Shown here: piece after piece, positions 37,612-45,573 of the stretch
How the letters are laid out: each line of letters begins with the position of its first letter
Position numbering within the stretch: position 1 is the stretch's first letter
Assembly: GCF_017741815.1 (NCBI RefSeq)
Contig: NZ_JAGHMF010000036.1
Span: 186,001 to 250,000, forward strand
Length of the DNA stretch: 64,000 nt
From: Rhizobium sp. 16-488-2b
GTDB taxonomy: Bacteria > Pseudomonadota > Alphaproteobacteria > Rhizobiales > Rhizobiaceae
Direction: 5' to 3'
The notes under the pieces: model-generated
The model's input: the letters and a program-made list of their open reading frames with translations, nothing else
Database searches by the model: none
Told to the model about the DNA's origin: nothing
Translations under genes and position numbers: made by a program

Positions 37612-39045
37612 ATGACGATTGGTATCGTTTCGGCCGCCTATATCTCTGCGGCTGTGCTTTTCATCCTCTCGCTCGGCGGCCTGTCGGGCCAGGAAAGCGC
37701 CAAGCGCGCCGCCTGGTACGGCATCGTGGGCATGGCGCTCGCCATTGTCGCGACCATTTTCGGCCCCGGTGTCAGCAACTGGTTCATCATTCTTCCGATG
37801 ATCGTGGCCGGCTCCATCGCCGGCTATTACGTGGCCAACCGCGTGCAGATGACGGAGATGCCCCAGCTCGTGGCGGCGCTCCACTCCTTCGTCGGCCTCG
37901 CCGCCGTCTTTATTGGCTATAATGCCCATATCGAGGCATGGCGCGTTTCCGGCATGGATGAGGCGGCGCGCGCCGCGCTCGATGGTTTCGCCGGCATTCT
38001 CGCCCACAAGACCCCGGTCGAGCTTGCGATCATGAAAGTCGAGGTGTTCCTCGGCGTCTTCATCGGTGCGATCACCTTCACCGGCTCGGTCGTTGCCTTC
38101 GGTAAGCTGGCCGGCAAAGTCGACGGCAAGGCGAAGAAGCTGCCGGGCGGGCATTTCCTCAATGCCGCCGCCGCGATCCTGTCGCTGATCCTGCTCCTGA
38201 TGTACGCCAACGATGCTGGCGTCTGGACGCTGATCCTGATGACGCTGCTCGCCTTCTTCATCGGCTACCACCTAATCATGGGCATCGGCGGCGCCGACAT
38301 GCCGGTCGTGGTCTCGATGCTGAACAGCTATTCCGGCTGGGCGGCCGCCGCCATCGGCTTCACGCTCGGCAACGATCTCCTGATCGTCACCGGCGCGCTG
38401 GTCGGCTCCTCGGGCGCGATCTTATCCTACATCATGTGCAAGGCGATGAACCGCTCCTTCGTCTCCGTCATCCTCGGCGGCTTCGGCGGCACCACGGGTC
38501 CCGCGATGGAAATCGAAGGCGAGCAGATCGCCATCGATGCCGAGGGCGTCGCATCCGCGCTCAACGATGCCGATAGCGTCGTCATCGTGCCCGGCTACGG
38601 CATGGCCGTTGCGCAGGCGCAGCAAGCTGTTTCCGAGCTCACCCGCAAACTTCGCGCCGCCGGCAAGACCGTGCGCTTCGCGATCCATCCGGTCGCCGGT
38701 CGTCTGCCCGGTCACATGAACGTGCTGCTCGCCGAAGCGAAGGTCCCTTATGACATTGTGCTCGAAATGGACGAGATCAACGACGACTTCCCCGAGACCG
38801 ACGTCGTCATCGTCATCGGCTCGAACGACATCGTCAATCCGGCCGCCCAGGAAGACCCGAACTCGCCGATCGCAGGCATGCCGGTTCTCGAAGTCTGGAA
38901 GGCCAAGCAGGTGTTCGTCTCCAAGCGCGGACAGGGCACCGGTTATTCCGGCATCGAGAACCCGCTGTTCTACAAGGAGAACACCCGCATGTTCTACGGC
39001 GATGCGAAGAAGTCGGTGACAGAGCTCGTCTCTCAGATCCAATAG
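37612..39045 (+). CDS. pntB: NAD(P) transhydrogenase subunit beta
   Basis: Membrane subunit of 477 residues. About eight or nine N-terminal helices form the proton channel (residues 1-260). The NADP(H)-binding domain III follows (VIVPGYGMAVAQAQQAVSEL, FAIHPVAGRLPGHMNVLLAEA, GSNDIVNPAAQEDPNSPIAG). It completes the two-subunit PntAB enzyme with the preceding gene. ATG 37612 follows AAGGGA. A GC-rich hairpin lies 13 bases past the stop. Confidence 0.95.
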   Translation: MTIGIVSAAYISAAVLFILSLGGLSGQESAKRAAWYGIVGMALAIVATIFGPGVSNWFIILPMIVAGSIAGYYVANRVQMTEMPQLVAALHSFVGLAAVFIGYNAHIEAWRVSGMDEAARAALDGFAGILAHKTPVELAIMKVEVFLGVFIGAITFTGSVVAFGKLAGKVDGKAKKLPGGHFLNAAAAILSLILLLMYANDAGVWTLILMTLLAFFIGYHLIMGIGGADMPVVVSMLNSYSGWAAAAIGFTLGNDLLIVTGALVGSSGAILSYIMCKAMNRSFVSVILGGFGGTTGPAMEIEGEQIAIDAEGVASALNDADSVVIVPGYGMAVAQAQQAVSELTRKLRAAGKTVRFAIHPVAGRLPGHMNVLLAEAKVPYDIVLEMDEINDDFPETDVVIVIGSNDIVNPAAQEDPNSPIAGMPVLEVWKAKQVFVSKRGQGTGYSGIENPLFYKENTRMFYGDAKKSVTELVSQIQ

Positions 39046-39057
39046 TCTATCCAAGAA

Positions 39058-39086
39058 GCCAGCGGGCGGCTTAGTCGTCCGCTGGC
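39058..39086 (+). terminator. Probable weak terminator after pntB
   Basis: GCCAGCGGGCG (39058-39068) pairs with CGTCCGCTGGC (39076-39086) with one G-T wobble and a seven-base loop. No T-run follows, so termination may be partial. It separates pntAB from the stress-type promoter of the next gene. Confidence 0.5.
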
Positions 39087-39157
39087 AGAATAGCAGCAAG
39101 ACCACAAAGAACGTTACCTGGTAACCCGTACGTGTTTCCCGGCTAGACAGGCCCCAC

Positions 39158-39182
39158 GGAACAAAAGTTAACGCCTATCGTT
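39158..39182 (+). promoter_or_regulatory. EcfG-type general stress promoter of the BA14K gene
   Basis: GGAAC at 39158-39162, a 16-base spacer, then CGTT at 39179-39182. This matches exactly the -35/-10 consensus of alphaproteobacterial EcfG sigma factors. It lies 30 bases before the BA14K start codon, leaving a leader of about 20-25 bases. Confidence 0.8.
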
Positions 39183-39212
39183 GTTTCCCCGAGATATATT
39201 CCGGAGGCGGCG

Positions 39213-39515
39213 ATGGCCATGACCTTTAAAATAGTAGCACCGTTTTTCGCGACCGTTGTTTTGGTCGCTTCGTCCGTCGGAACGGCCCACGCCTTCAGCA
39301 TGGCCGGCGCCGCCGAAGGGATGAAGGCTCGCTCGCAAGGTGCCGTTGCCGCCTATACGCAAGAAGGCGCCGTTGGGGATGGCGACAATTCCGTCCTGTC
39401 GCCCGCCGAAATCAGCCATATCCGCTGGTGCGCCGAGCGCTATCTCTCCTACCACGCGACCGACAACACCTATGAGAGCTCTGCCGGCAAGCGCTCGGCC
39501 TGTGTTTCCCCTTAA
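39213..39515 (+). CDS. BA14K-family secreted protein
   Basis: Small protein of 100 residues with a signal peptide (residues 1 to about 27, ending GTAHA) and one BA14K motif at the C-terminus: WCAERYLSYHATDNTYESS then a final Cys. The family takes its name from a 14-kDa Brucella antigen and is widespread in Rhizobiales envelopes; lectin-like binding has been reported for it. ATG 39213 follows GGAGG. It is preceded by a perfect EcfG-type promoter and followed 50 bases later by the sensor kinase gene, which might be read from the same promoter. Confidence 0.8.
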   Translation: MAMTFKIVAPFFATVVLVASSVGTAHAFSMAGAAEGMKARSQGAVAAYTQEGAVGDGDNSVLSPAEISHIRWCAERYLSYHATDNTYESSAGKRSACVSP

Positions 39516-39565
39516 GCCTATTCCACACGGGCGCTCGGCATGATGCGCGCCTGGAAAAGTTCTGT

Positions 39566-41002
39566 ATGAGCGATAGGTATCGGGGACCTCGTTACAACTG
39601 GTTGATCATGAACTGGATTTCCCGCTGGACGGCCCGCTCTCTCGCGCTGCGATTTGTCGTAGTCGGCGGGCTTGTTAGTTTGGCGGCCATGTTCATCGTT
39701 GGCTATCTCGTGTCGAAGGTCATCGAGGATGCCGTGATCCACAATTCCGGCGCCGCGACCGCCCTTTATGTCGATAGTGTCGTTGCTCCGCTCCTTCCCG
39801 ACATGCAGAAGGCTGCACCGCTCGACGAGGCGAGCGCGCTGGCGCTCGATGAGACGCTTGGGCAAGGAGCGCTTGGACGGCGATTGGTGTCGTTCAAGCT
39901 GTGGCGCGGCGACGGGACAATTCTCTACTCCAACGACAAGGCACTCGTGGGCAAACAGTTCACTGTCAACGACAAGCTTCGCCAGGCATTCGCCGGAACG
40001 CTGGTTGCGCGCTATGAGCTCGCTGACGACCCCGAGAGTACCACCGAGCGTTCGCTCGGCAAGCCCTTGATGGAGATCTATAACCCCGTGCTCCAGCCCT
40101 GGTCGGGCCAAGCCGTTGCGGTTCTCGAATTTTACGAGACGGCCGAAGGGCTGGGTGAAAGCCTGACGCGGGCGAGATTGTGGGGCTGGTTTGGCGTCGC
40201 AGGTCTCACATCCGTATTCTTCGCCGTCCTGTCAGGACTGGTTTTTCGCGGGAGCCGAACGATCGAGGACCAGCAAAGGGATCTCGCCAAACGCGTTGCA
40301 GAACTCTCCGCATTGCTTGCCGAAAACAAGGGGCTGCAGGGTAGGCTCCAGCGTGCATCCCAGCGTGCTGCATCCTTGAACGAGACCTACCTGCGCAGCA
40401 TCGGCGCCGATCTCCACGACGGTCCGGCGCAGCACATCGCCTACGCGTCGCTGCGGCTGGACAGCGAATTGCTGATCAGCGCGGAAACGCTGCCCGACGA
40501 GCGTGAGAAGGAGCTCACCTGGATCCGCTCCAGCCTCGCCGAGGCGATGACCGAGATCCGGGATATCTGCAAGGGACTGGTGCTTCCGGAGATCGAAAAG
40601 GCTTCATTTGCCGAAATCGTCAACCGCGTCACCGAGGCCCACCAAATGAGAACCGATACGACCGTCAACACGGTGATCGAGCAGGACGGCTCGGAGCCTG
40701 TGGCGGCGGTCAAGATCTGTATCTACCGGTTCATTCAGGAAGCCTTGAACAACGCCCATCGCCACGGCGGCGGCATCCAGCAAGCCGTTTGGGCCACCCT
40801 TCATCGCGGGCATGTTACGATTGAGGTCAGTGATCGCGGCGAAGGCTTCAACCCGAACCATGTGAGGCCATCGAGCCTCGGGCTTGTCGGGCTCCGCGAG
40901 CGGGTCGATAGTCTTGGCGGCACGTTCGAAGTGAAGACCGGGGACAAGGGCACGATCCTGACGATGACCTTCGAACCGATGGAAACGGGAGAGCAGAGAT
41001 GA
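39566..41002 (+). CDS. NarX/DegS-type sensor histidine kinase
   Basis: Membrane kinase of 478 residues. Two spans (about 28-50 and 206-228) enclose a periplasmic sensing region of about 155 residues. A coiled coil (about 232-275) leads to the HisKA_3 dimerisation domain with ADLHDGPAQH (phospho-acceptor His284) and a C-terminal ATPase domain (EALNNAHRHG, LGLVGLRERV). The ligand is unknown. Its stop overlaps the start of the response regulator gene in ATGA, so they form a cognate pair. ATG 39566 was chosen; an ATG at 39608 would give the same domains without the first 14 residues. Confidence 0.9.
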   Translation: MSDRYRGPRYNWLIMNWISRWTARSLALRFVVVGGLVSLAAMFIVGYLVSKVIEDAVIHNSGAATALYVDSVVAPLLPDMQKAAPLDEASALALDETLGQGALGRRLVSFKLWRGDGTILYSNDKALVGKQFTVNDKLRQAFAGTLVARYELADDPESTTERSLGKPLMEIYNPVLQPWSGQAVAVLEFYETAEGLGESLTRARLWGWFGVAGLTSVFFAVLSGLVFRGSRTIEDQQRDLAKRVAELSALLAENKGLQGRLQRASQRAASLNETYLRSIGADLHDGPAQHIAYASLRLDSELLISAETLPDEREKELTWIRSSLAEAMTEIRDICKGLVLPEIEKASFAEIVNRVTEAHQMRTDTTVNTVIEQDGSEPVAAVKICIYRFIQEALNNAHRHGGGIQQAVWATLHRGHVTIEVSDRGEGFNPNHVRPSSLGLVGLRERVDSLGGTFEVKTGDKGTILTMTFEPMETGEQR

Positions 41003-41619
41003 CGTCCATTACGGTTGGGATCGTGGATGACCATCCATTGTTTCGCGAAGGCGTGACGCGCAGCCTTTCCGAGATCAAGGACTTCCTGGTTGTGGGAGAG
41101 GGTGCCACCAGCGACGACGCGGCGATGATCGCGGCCGACCAACATCCCGATGTCATGCTGGTCGATGTCTCGATGCCGGGCGGTGGCTTGAGCGCGATAG
41201 GCGAGATCCTGCAGCACAGCCCATCGACGAAGGTGCTGATGCTGACTGCTTCCGAGGAGATCGACACGCTCTTGGGCGCCCTTCAAAGAGGCGCGATGGG
41301 ATATGTTCTCAAAGGTGTTGGCTCCAGGGGGCTAGCGGAGGCGATCAGGACCATCCTCAAGGGAACCCGCTATGTGTCTCCAGCGATGTCCGCGAAGGTG
41401 GTCGACGTATCACTGGACAAGGACCCATCCAAGAACAGCCTGACGCCGCGCGAACGCGAGGTGATGGATTTGGTGGGAGAAGGCCTGTCCAACAAGCATA
41501 TCGGACTGCGGCTTGATCTGCAGGAAAAGACCGTCAAGCATCACATGACGCAGATCCTGACGAAACTGGGCGTTTCCAATCGAACCGAGGCTGCCCTGCG
41601 CTGGCGCGGCCGAGGTTAG
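40999..41619 (+). CDS. NarL/FixJ-family response regulator
   Basis: DNA-binding regulator of 206 residues. The receiver domain (residues 4-120) carries DD at 10-11, phospho-acceptor Asp56 (VDVSMPG) and Lys in YVLKGV. The LuxR-type helix-turn-helix follows (about 143-203, LTPREREVMDLVGEGLSNKHI). It is translationally coupled to the upstream kinase gene. The regulon is unknown; the surrounding envelope protein genes are candidates. Confidence 0.92.
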   Translation: MTSITVGIVDDHPLFREGVTRSLSEIKDFLVVGEGATSDDAAMIAADQHPDVMLVDVSMPGGGLSAIGEILQHSPSTKVLMLTASEEIDTLLGALQRGAMGYVLKGVGSRGLAEAIRTILKGTRYVSPAMSAKVVDVSLDKDPSKNSLTPREREVMDLVGEGLSNKHIGLRLDLQEKTVKHHMTQILTKLGVSNRTEAALRWRGRG

Positions 41620-41622
41620 AGT

Positions 41623-42162
41623 CTACGGAACAAACTGGTTCAGCCGGCGAACATCAGTGGCTGTCGCCTGCCTGTCCACGATCGTCCGGCCTTTCGAATC
41701 CCGCATGATGTAGCGGCCGCGACGCAGCGTTTCTGTTATGCCGTTGCGGTGGCGGACATCGACACTTCCGTCAGAACTTTCGCTCGCCTGAGCGCCTGAG
41801 GCTGATGATGCGGAGTTAGACGACGGCGACGAACCGCCGGCCTTGGCAGAGTTGCCGCTTGCGCCGGTGCCTCCGTTGCTTTTTCCATTTCCACCAGCAT
41901 TGCTGGAGCTGTTGCCGGCGTTGCCCGAGCCGTTTCCATTGCCGGCGCCGTTGCCGCTCCCATTGCTGGAACCGTTTCCATTATTGCCGCCGTTGCCATT
42001 TCCGCCGCCATTGCCGTTGCCGTTATTGCCGTCCTTCGCATGCGCGGCATTCGTCGTCGGCGCCGGAAACGGCCCGAAGCTCAGCGTCAGTGGCATCGCA
42101 GAGATAACAAGGGCGACCGTCGCCCCGCATCCCAATCTCACCAGGCAGCGCCTTGAAAGCAT
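41623..42162 (-). CDS. Secreted Asn/Gly-rich low-complexity protein
   Basis: Protein of 179 residues. A signal peptide or membrane anchor (about residues 10-42, ending NAAHA) is followed by a Gly/Asn/Ser-rich linker (about 45-125) made largely of NG and NGNG units, and a short ordered C-terminus (RGRYIMRDSKGRTIVDRQAT). The linker is unusual among the neighbours and could span the periplasm or form a disordered matrix. The C-terminal block suggests a small conserved domain of rhizobial hypothetical proteins. ATG 42162 follows AAGGGC. The gene converges with the response regulator gene with only three bases between the stops. Confidence 0.65.
   Translation of the reverse strand: MLSRRCLVRLGCGATVALVISAMPLTLSFGPFPAPTTNAAHAKDGNNGNGNGGGNGNGGNNGNGSSNGSGNGAGNGNGSGNAGNSSSNAGGNGKSNGGTGASGNSAKAGGSSPSSNSASSASGAQASESSDGSVDVRHRNGITETLRRGRYIMRDSKGRTIVDRQATATDVRRLNQFVP
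41788..42030 (-). repeat. Degenerate Asn-Gly codon repeat inside the secreted protein gene
   Basis: About 80 codons dominated by GGC/GGA, AAT/AAC and AGC in near-regular alternation (NGNG, NGSG and similar). The short unit makes slippage and length variation between strains likely. It has no spacers and is not a CRISPR array. Confidence 0.6.
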
Positions 42163-42244
42163 GATTGCGCCCTTTCCAGCCTTATGCGCTTGTCTACGCA
42201 GATGACGGCGCATGGATCTGCGCTGCGCCGATCTTTCGCGTCGT

Positions 42245-42532
42245 TCATTTGACCTCTGGGCGATCGGTCCGCTGTTTGTGGCGAAATTCGACCACCTGCC
42301 GCATCTGCGCCAGGCGAAGCTCAAGTGCGGTCCGATCCATCGATGGGGCAAGCTTGGCGAGTTCATCAGCCAGAATGTCCATCTCCCGGAGGAAGAACAG
42401 CAGGTCGAAGCCACGTTCGAGTTCGGTGGCCATGTCGTTGGCACTAGGCGAACCGCTCCGCAACGACGCCCGCTCCGCCAACATGATCTCGGCGACCGCA
42501 TCGCCGGCGTGCCTAGCTCGAATGTTTGTCAC
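42245..42532 (-). CDS. Small helical hypothetical protein downstream of receiver gene
   Basis: A 95-residue protein with no recognised domain. It is rich in charged and Leu residues (MATELERGFDLLFFLREMDILADELAKL), consistent with a helical bundle or coiled coil. The start is GTG 42532 with GGAG seven bases before it, and it lies 12 bases after the stop of the receiver gene, so it is the third gene of a micro-operon. No signal peptide. A partner or phosphotransfer role with the receiver is only a guess from position. Confidence 0.6.
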   Translation of the reverse strand: MTNIRARHAGDAVAEIMLAERASLRSGSPSANDMATELERGFDLLFFLREMDILADELAKLAPSMDRTALELRLAQMRQVVEFRHKQRTDRPEVK

Positions 42533-42544
42533 GATGTGCTCCTG

Positions 42545-42955
42545 TCAGTGCTTTTGCGGTTTCGACGTGGCATTTCCCACGCCGTCTTGTGCATTCTGTT
42601 GCCGCGCACGGCGGCTGCGCCACGCCGCGGCCTGGCGCAAGCCATCAACCACGCTCGGTGCACTTGGTGGTTTGAAGACGACGTGTACGCCGTCCCGGTC
42701 GCCAACAAGATCAGGATTGCCTGTCAGGTAGACGATGCCGACGTTGAAATGTTCGACCAGTTGCTTAGCGATTTCCGGCCCTGTCAGCCCATCGGCGAGG
42801 CGCACGTCCAGAATTGCGATATCAGCCTCCGGTGCCAGCTCCATCGCTTCGGCCGTGTTTCGGGCAATCCCCGCGATCTCGAAGCCTTCGGCCATCGCGA
42901 TGTCTTCCACCATCAGCGCGAAAGCCGGCTCATCCTCGACAATCAGAACACGCAT
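42545..42955 (-). CDS. Stand-alone response regulator receiver protein
   Basis: A 136-residue single receiver domain without an output domain. The acidic pair VEDE (residues 6-9), phospho-acceptor Asp50 (LDVRLADG), the Thr in YLTGNPD and the Lys in VFKPPS are in place. A basic tail of about 25 residues (WRSRRARQQ) follows. Such proteins act by protein-protein contacts or as phosphate relays or sinks. ATG 42955 follows GGAGC and lies 8 bases after the preceding small gene. A hybrid or orphan kinase must act as donor; the NarX-type kinase nearby and the multi-PAS kinase at 12.5-16.5 kb are candidates only. Confidence 0.88.
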   Translation of the reverse strand: MRVLIVEDEPAFALMVEDIAMAEGFEIAGIARNTAEAMELAPEADIAILDVRLADGLTGPEIAKQLVEHFNVGIVYLTGNPDLVGDRDGVHVVFKPPSAPSVVDGLRQAAAWRSRRARQQNAQDGVGNATSKPQKH

Positions 42956-42963
42956 TGTTGCTC

Positions 42964-43281
42964 CTAATGTATCGTCGGCGACAGGTGGCGAAGGTCGGGG
43001 TCCGGTGCGTCAAAGATTCCCAAGAGCTTCTCGAACTCGATCAGCACCAACTGAAATTCCACATCATCCATGGCGGCGATCTGGATAAGCTCCGAAGACG
43101 CTCGTGCGATGAGCGTGTCGAGCCAGATACACTTGTCCGCTCGGATACGCCCCAGCACGTCCTTCCTGATATCGCGCAACTCGGACAAAATGCGAGACAC
43201 CAGTTCGATGCGCTCATCGTGACCCATCCACTGCAAGCCGTTGCGGGCTTGCCGGATCTCAGCTGTCATCTTTGACGGCAT
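42964..43281 (-). CDS. Small helical hypothetical protein upstream of receiver gene
   Basis: A 105-residue protein with no domain I recognise, predicted largely helical (IELVSRILSELRDIRKDVLG, VEFQLVLIEFEKLLGI). No signal peptide. ATG 43281 follows AGGAGGGCGG, a better ribosome site than the in-frame start 36 bases upstream. It is the first gene of a three-gene micro-operon with the receiver protein and a second small helical protein, spaced 8 and 12 bases apart. Confidence 0.6.
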   Translation of the reverse strand: MPSKMTAEIRQARNGLQWMGHDERIELVSRILSELRDIRKDVLGRIRADKCIWLDTLIARASSELIQIAAMDDVEFQLVLIEFEKLLGIFDAPDPDLRHLSPTIH

Positions 43282-43361
43282 CACCCGCCCTCCTGTCGTA
43301 TCGAGGAAGCTAACCACGATGACCCCGCCGGTAACACGGGCTTTGGTCCCAGATGGGCCGA

Positions 43362-43967
43362 CTATTCGTTTGCGGCGACCGTCTGGGCTTCAGTCGGCGA
43401 CGTGCACTTCATGCGGGGGCCATCGTAGGGCTGATAGGTGTTGTCTTCCGCACGATAGGATTTGTAGCGATTGGCGCACCAGATTGCCGCGTTCGCCAAT
43501 GGGGCGGCGACAGCAGGCGTCGTAGAGGACACAACGTCACCACTCTTCTCCGATGAGGGCTGGCAGACGCGAACTTGGCCCTGGAATGAACGATAGGTGT
43601 TCGTCGCAGGATCAAACGACCGGTAGTGCGACGCACACCAATTCAGATGTTCGGCCGACATTTCGCTCGATGGCGGCGGGATATCGGCGACCACAGGCGC
43701 GGCCGCGGCCGGTCGCTTGGCGGCAACCCTCCGGCTGTCGGCCATCGCATATGTCGAAAGTGCGGGAGGCAACCGCTCATAGGTTTGAAGCGCGGGATCG
43801 ACACGCGTGGGCTCTGTCGTCCAGAGATCGGCGTCCCTCAGACCGCGCAAGCCGTGCTCCGTGTTCTCCGCCATGCCGATCGAGGCCACGGATGCGGCGA
43901 GCGTAACCGTGCCCACGACCGTGGCTATTCCAAACGCAACGCTTGCGAGCCCGTTCATTGTCGTCAT
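43362..43967 (-). CDS. Two-repeat BA14K-family envelope protein
   Basis: Protein of 201 residues with an N-terminal hydrophobic segment (about 10-33, signal peptide or anchor) and two BA14K motifs: WCASHYRSFDPATNTYRSF (about 110-128) and WCANRYKSYRAEDNTYQPY (about 163-181), each followed by a Cys that could form a disulfide with the first. A Pro/Ala-rich linker precedes them. It is a paralogue of the single-motif protein at 39213-39515. No convincing ribosome site precedes ATG 43967; the ATG nine bases inside is an alternative start. Confidence 0.75.
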   Translation of the reverse strand: MTTMNGLASVAFGIATVVGTVTLAASVASIGMAENTEHGLRGLRDADLWTTEPTRVDPALQTYERLPPALSTYAMADSRRVAAKRPAAAAPVVADIPPPSSEMSAEHLNWCASHYRSFDPATNTYRSFQGQVRVCQPSSEKSGDVVSSTTPAVAAPLANAAIWCANRYKSYRAEDNTYQPYDGPRMKCTSPTEAQTVAANE

Positions 43968-44069
43968 CCGTTGTTGTTGTGTGGGGACATTCGCCTGCCG
44001 TCATATCGTCGGCGCCGGATCGATGGGTCAGGCGGCACGGCATGCGCCAAGCCGCCCAACCGAGCGCGA

Positions 44070-44468
44070 TCAATTGATGACCTGGATCACCTTGCGGGAC
44101 GAAGGTTCGATGATGACCCGCTCGTTGTTGACGATCGCGTAGCCGTATTTCGGGTTTTCGGGAACCGGCGTGACCACTACGGTCTCTGGCAAGGCATGAC
44201 CGACGACGACCTTTTCCTGCACCACGACAGGGGCTGCCGGAGCCGGCGCTTCGCGAACATAGGTGACGACTTTTGCCGGCGGCGGATCGATGATGGTACC
44301 GACCACGGCGCCCGTGACGCCGCCAACAGCCGCACCGACGGGACCACCGACGATAGCGCCGGTAACGGCTCCGCCTGCCGCGCCATTAACGGTCCCCGAC
44401 TGCGCCATGGCGACGCCGGACATTAGGGTGATGGCTGCGATCGCAGTCGCTGCAAGTTTGAAAGACAT
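44070..44468 (-). CDS. DUF1236-like secreted protein with Gly-zipper segment
   Basis: Protein of 132 residues with a clean signal peptide (MSFKLAATAIAAITLMSG, cleavage after AMA). A glycine-rich repeat (GGAVTGAIVGGPVGAAVGG, about residues 32-50) could form a glycine zipper in a membrane. The C-terminal YAIVNNERVIIEPSSRKVI resembles DUF1236 proteins of rhizobial envelopes. ATG 44468 follows GAGGAG. An EcfG-type promoter lies 43 bases upstream, so it probably belongs to the general stress response. Confidence 0.72.
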   Translation of the reverse strand: MSFKLAATAIAAITLMSGVAMAQSGTVNGAAGGAVTGAIVGGPVGAAVGGVTGAVVGTIIDPPPAKVVTYVREAPAPAAPVVVQEKVVVGHALPETVVVTPVPENPKYGYAIVNNERVIIEPSSRKVIQVIN

Positions 44469-44510
44469 TTTAATCTCCTCTTCTTTGCGACGCTCTGTCG
44501 CTGGGAGACA

Positions 44511-44535
44511 AACGGCTGTAATTGCTGCAGGTTCC
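44511..44535 (-). promoter_or_regulatory. EcfG-type general stress promoter of the DUF1236-like gene
   Basis: On the minus strand GGAAC (44535-44531), 16 bases, then CGTT (44514-44511), an exact fit to the EcfG consensus. It lies 43 bases before the start codon at 44468. It is the second perfect match in this 6-kb block. Confidence 0.78.
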
Positions 44536-44629
44536 GGGGTCGGACCTCAGTCGGAGACACGTCAGACCTTGGTCTGATGTGTTTTGAAGATGCGGTGTTG
44601 GGAGCCTGAAATGAGATCAGGCAGCGCGG

Positions 44630-45412
44630 CTAAAGACCGTTGCTCAGCACCCGCTGGCATGCGGGCGACAGACGCGCGAAGTTATCTCTCAGGCAGTTGA
44701 TACCGCGGCCGCCACCGAGCGGTACAGAGTGGCAAAGCGCCCGGAAATCCGGCCCGCAGGTGCGGCGCACGACGACGAGTTCCTCGCGCGGTGTGAAAGA
44801 CGCTGTCGGGGTCGCGACCGCCGCCGCGCCGCCGGCCGGCGGTTTGGCAGGGTTGGTCGCTTGGGTTGGCCCACCTCCACCAATCGCGCCGACCGCAGCC
44901 TGGCATGATGGCGAGAGCGTTGCGCTGTGTTGCTGCAGACAGGCAAGTGCCTGCACTCCCCCGGGCGTTACGCCCGAGCACTGCGTCATGAAGTCGGATC
45001 GGCAGGACGATTTGACCGCATCGCGCTGCGCGGAGGTCGGCTGTTTTGGCGCGGCGGCGGCCGTCGTTGTCGGCGGTGTCACATCCGATTGAGGAGGGCT
45101 TTCGTTCGAACTCTTCTTCGGCCCGTCAAGGTTCGAGATCGCTTCGCGACACGGTTTTGAGAGTGAAGCATTGTGCTGCTGAAGGCAGCTCAAGGCCTCC
45201 ATGCCCCCAGGCGTCACACCGGAGCATTGCGCGATGAAATCCGATCTGCAGGCGGATCGAACGGCATTGCGCTGCGCATCCGTTGGCTGTTGCGCCTGCG
45301 CCCCCGCAGCAAAACAAAGCACCGAAAACAGCCCGACGATGAAGATATTCGTCGTGGGCGCGATCAAGCTCACATCTGAACGTGCGATGAGAAAAGACTT
45401 TAACCTTCGCAT
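44630..45412 (-). CDS. Secreted protein with three Cys-rich (GLG1/FGFR-type) repeats
   Basis: Protein of 260 residues. An N-terminal hydrophobic segment (about 20-40, ending GAQAQ) exports it. Three copies of a Cys-rich repeat follow, each with the pattern C-x3-F-x3-C, then PGG or GGG, CL, and a final C (CRSDFIAQCSGVTPGG; CRSDFMTQCSGVTPGG; CGPDFRALCHSVPLGG), at about 55-92, 136-174 and 218-256. They are joined by Pro/Thr/Ala linkers. Such repeats occur in Golgi CFR-1/GLG1 and in many small periplasmic proteins of rhizobia, probably disulfide-bonded. ATG 45412 follows GGGAGGGAG. Confidence 0.8.
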   Translation of the reverse strand: MRRLKSFLIARSDVSLIAPTTNIFIVGLFSVLCFAAGAQAQQPTDAQRNAVRSACRSDFIAQCSGVTPGGMEALSCLQQHNASLSKPCREAISNLDGPKKSSNESPPQSDVTPPTTTAAAAPKQPTSAQRDAVKSSCRSDFMTQCSGVTPGGVQALACLQQHSATLSPSCQAAVGAIGGGGPTQATNPAKPPAGGAAAVATPTASFTPREELVVVRRTCGPDFRALCHSVPLGGGRGINCLRDNFARLSPACQRVLSNGL

Positions 45413-45573
45413 TGCTCCCTCCCTCCCAGGAACAAAGACATGCTATGGCGCTTAAGCGTGAGAAGCGGCCCCGACCCTCAACACGGTCCCGCCGACATTA
45501 TATTAGCAGTATTTAATGTTAATGAAAATATAGCTTCTGGTTCGCAGTGTCCGGCACAAGCTTCGGCCGGGCG

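Noticed and set aside
41788..42030. Short regular repeats suggesting a CRISPR array
   Set aside because: The repeats are codons of a continuous reading frame for Asn/Gly; there are no unique spacers.
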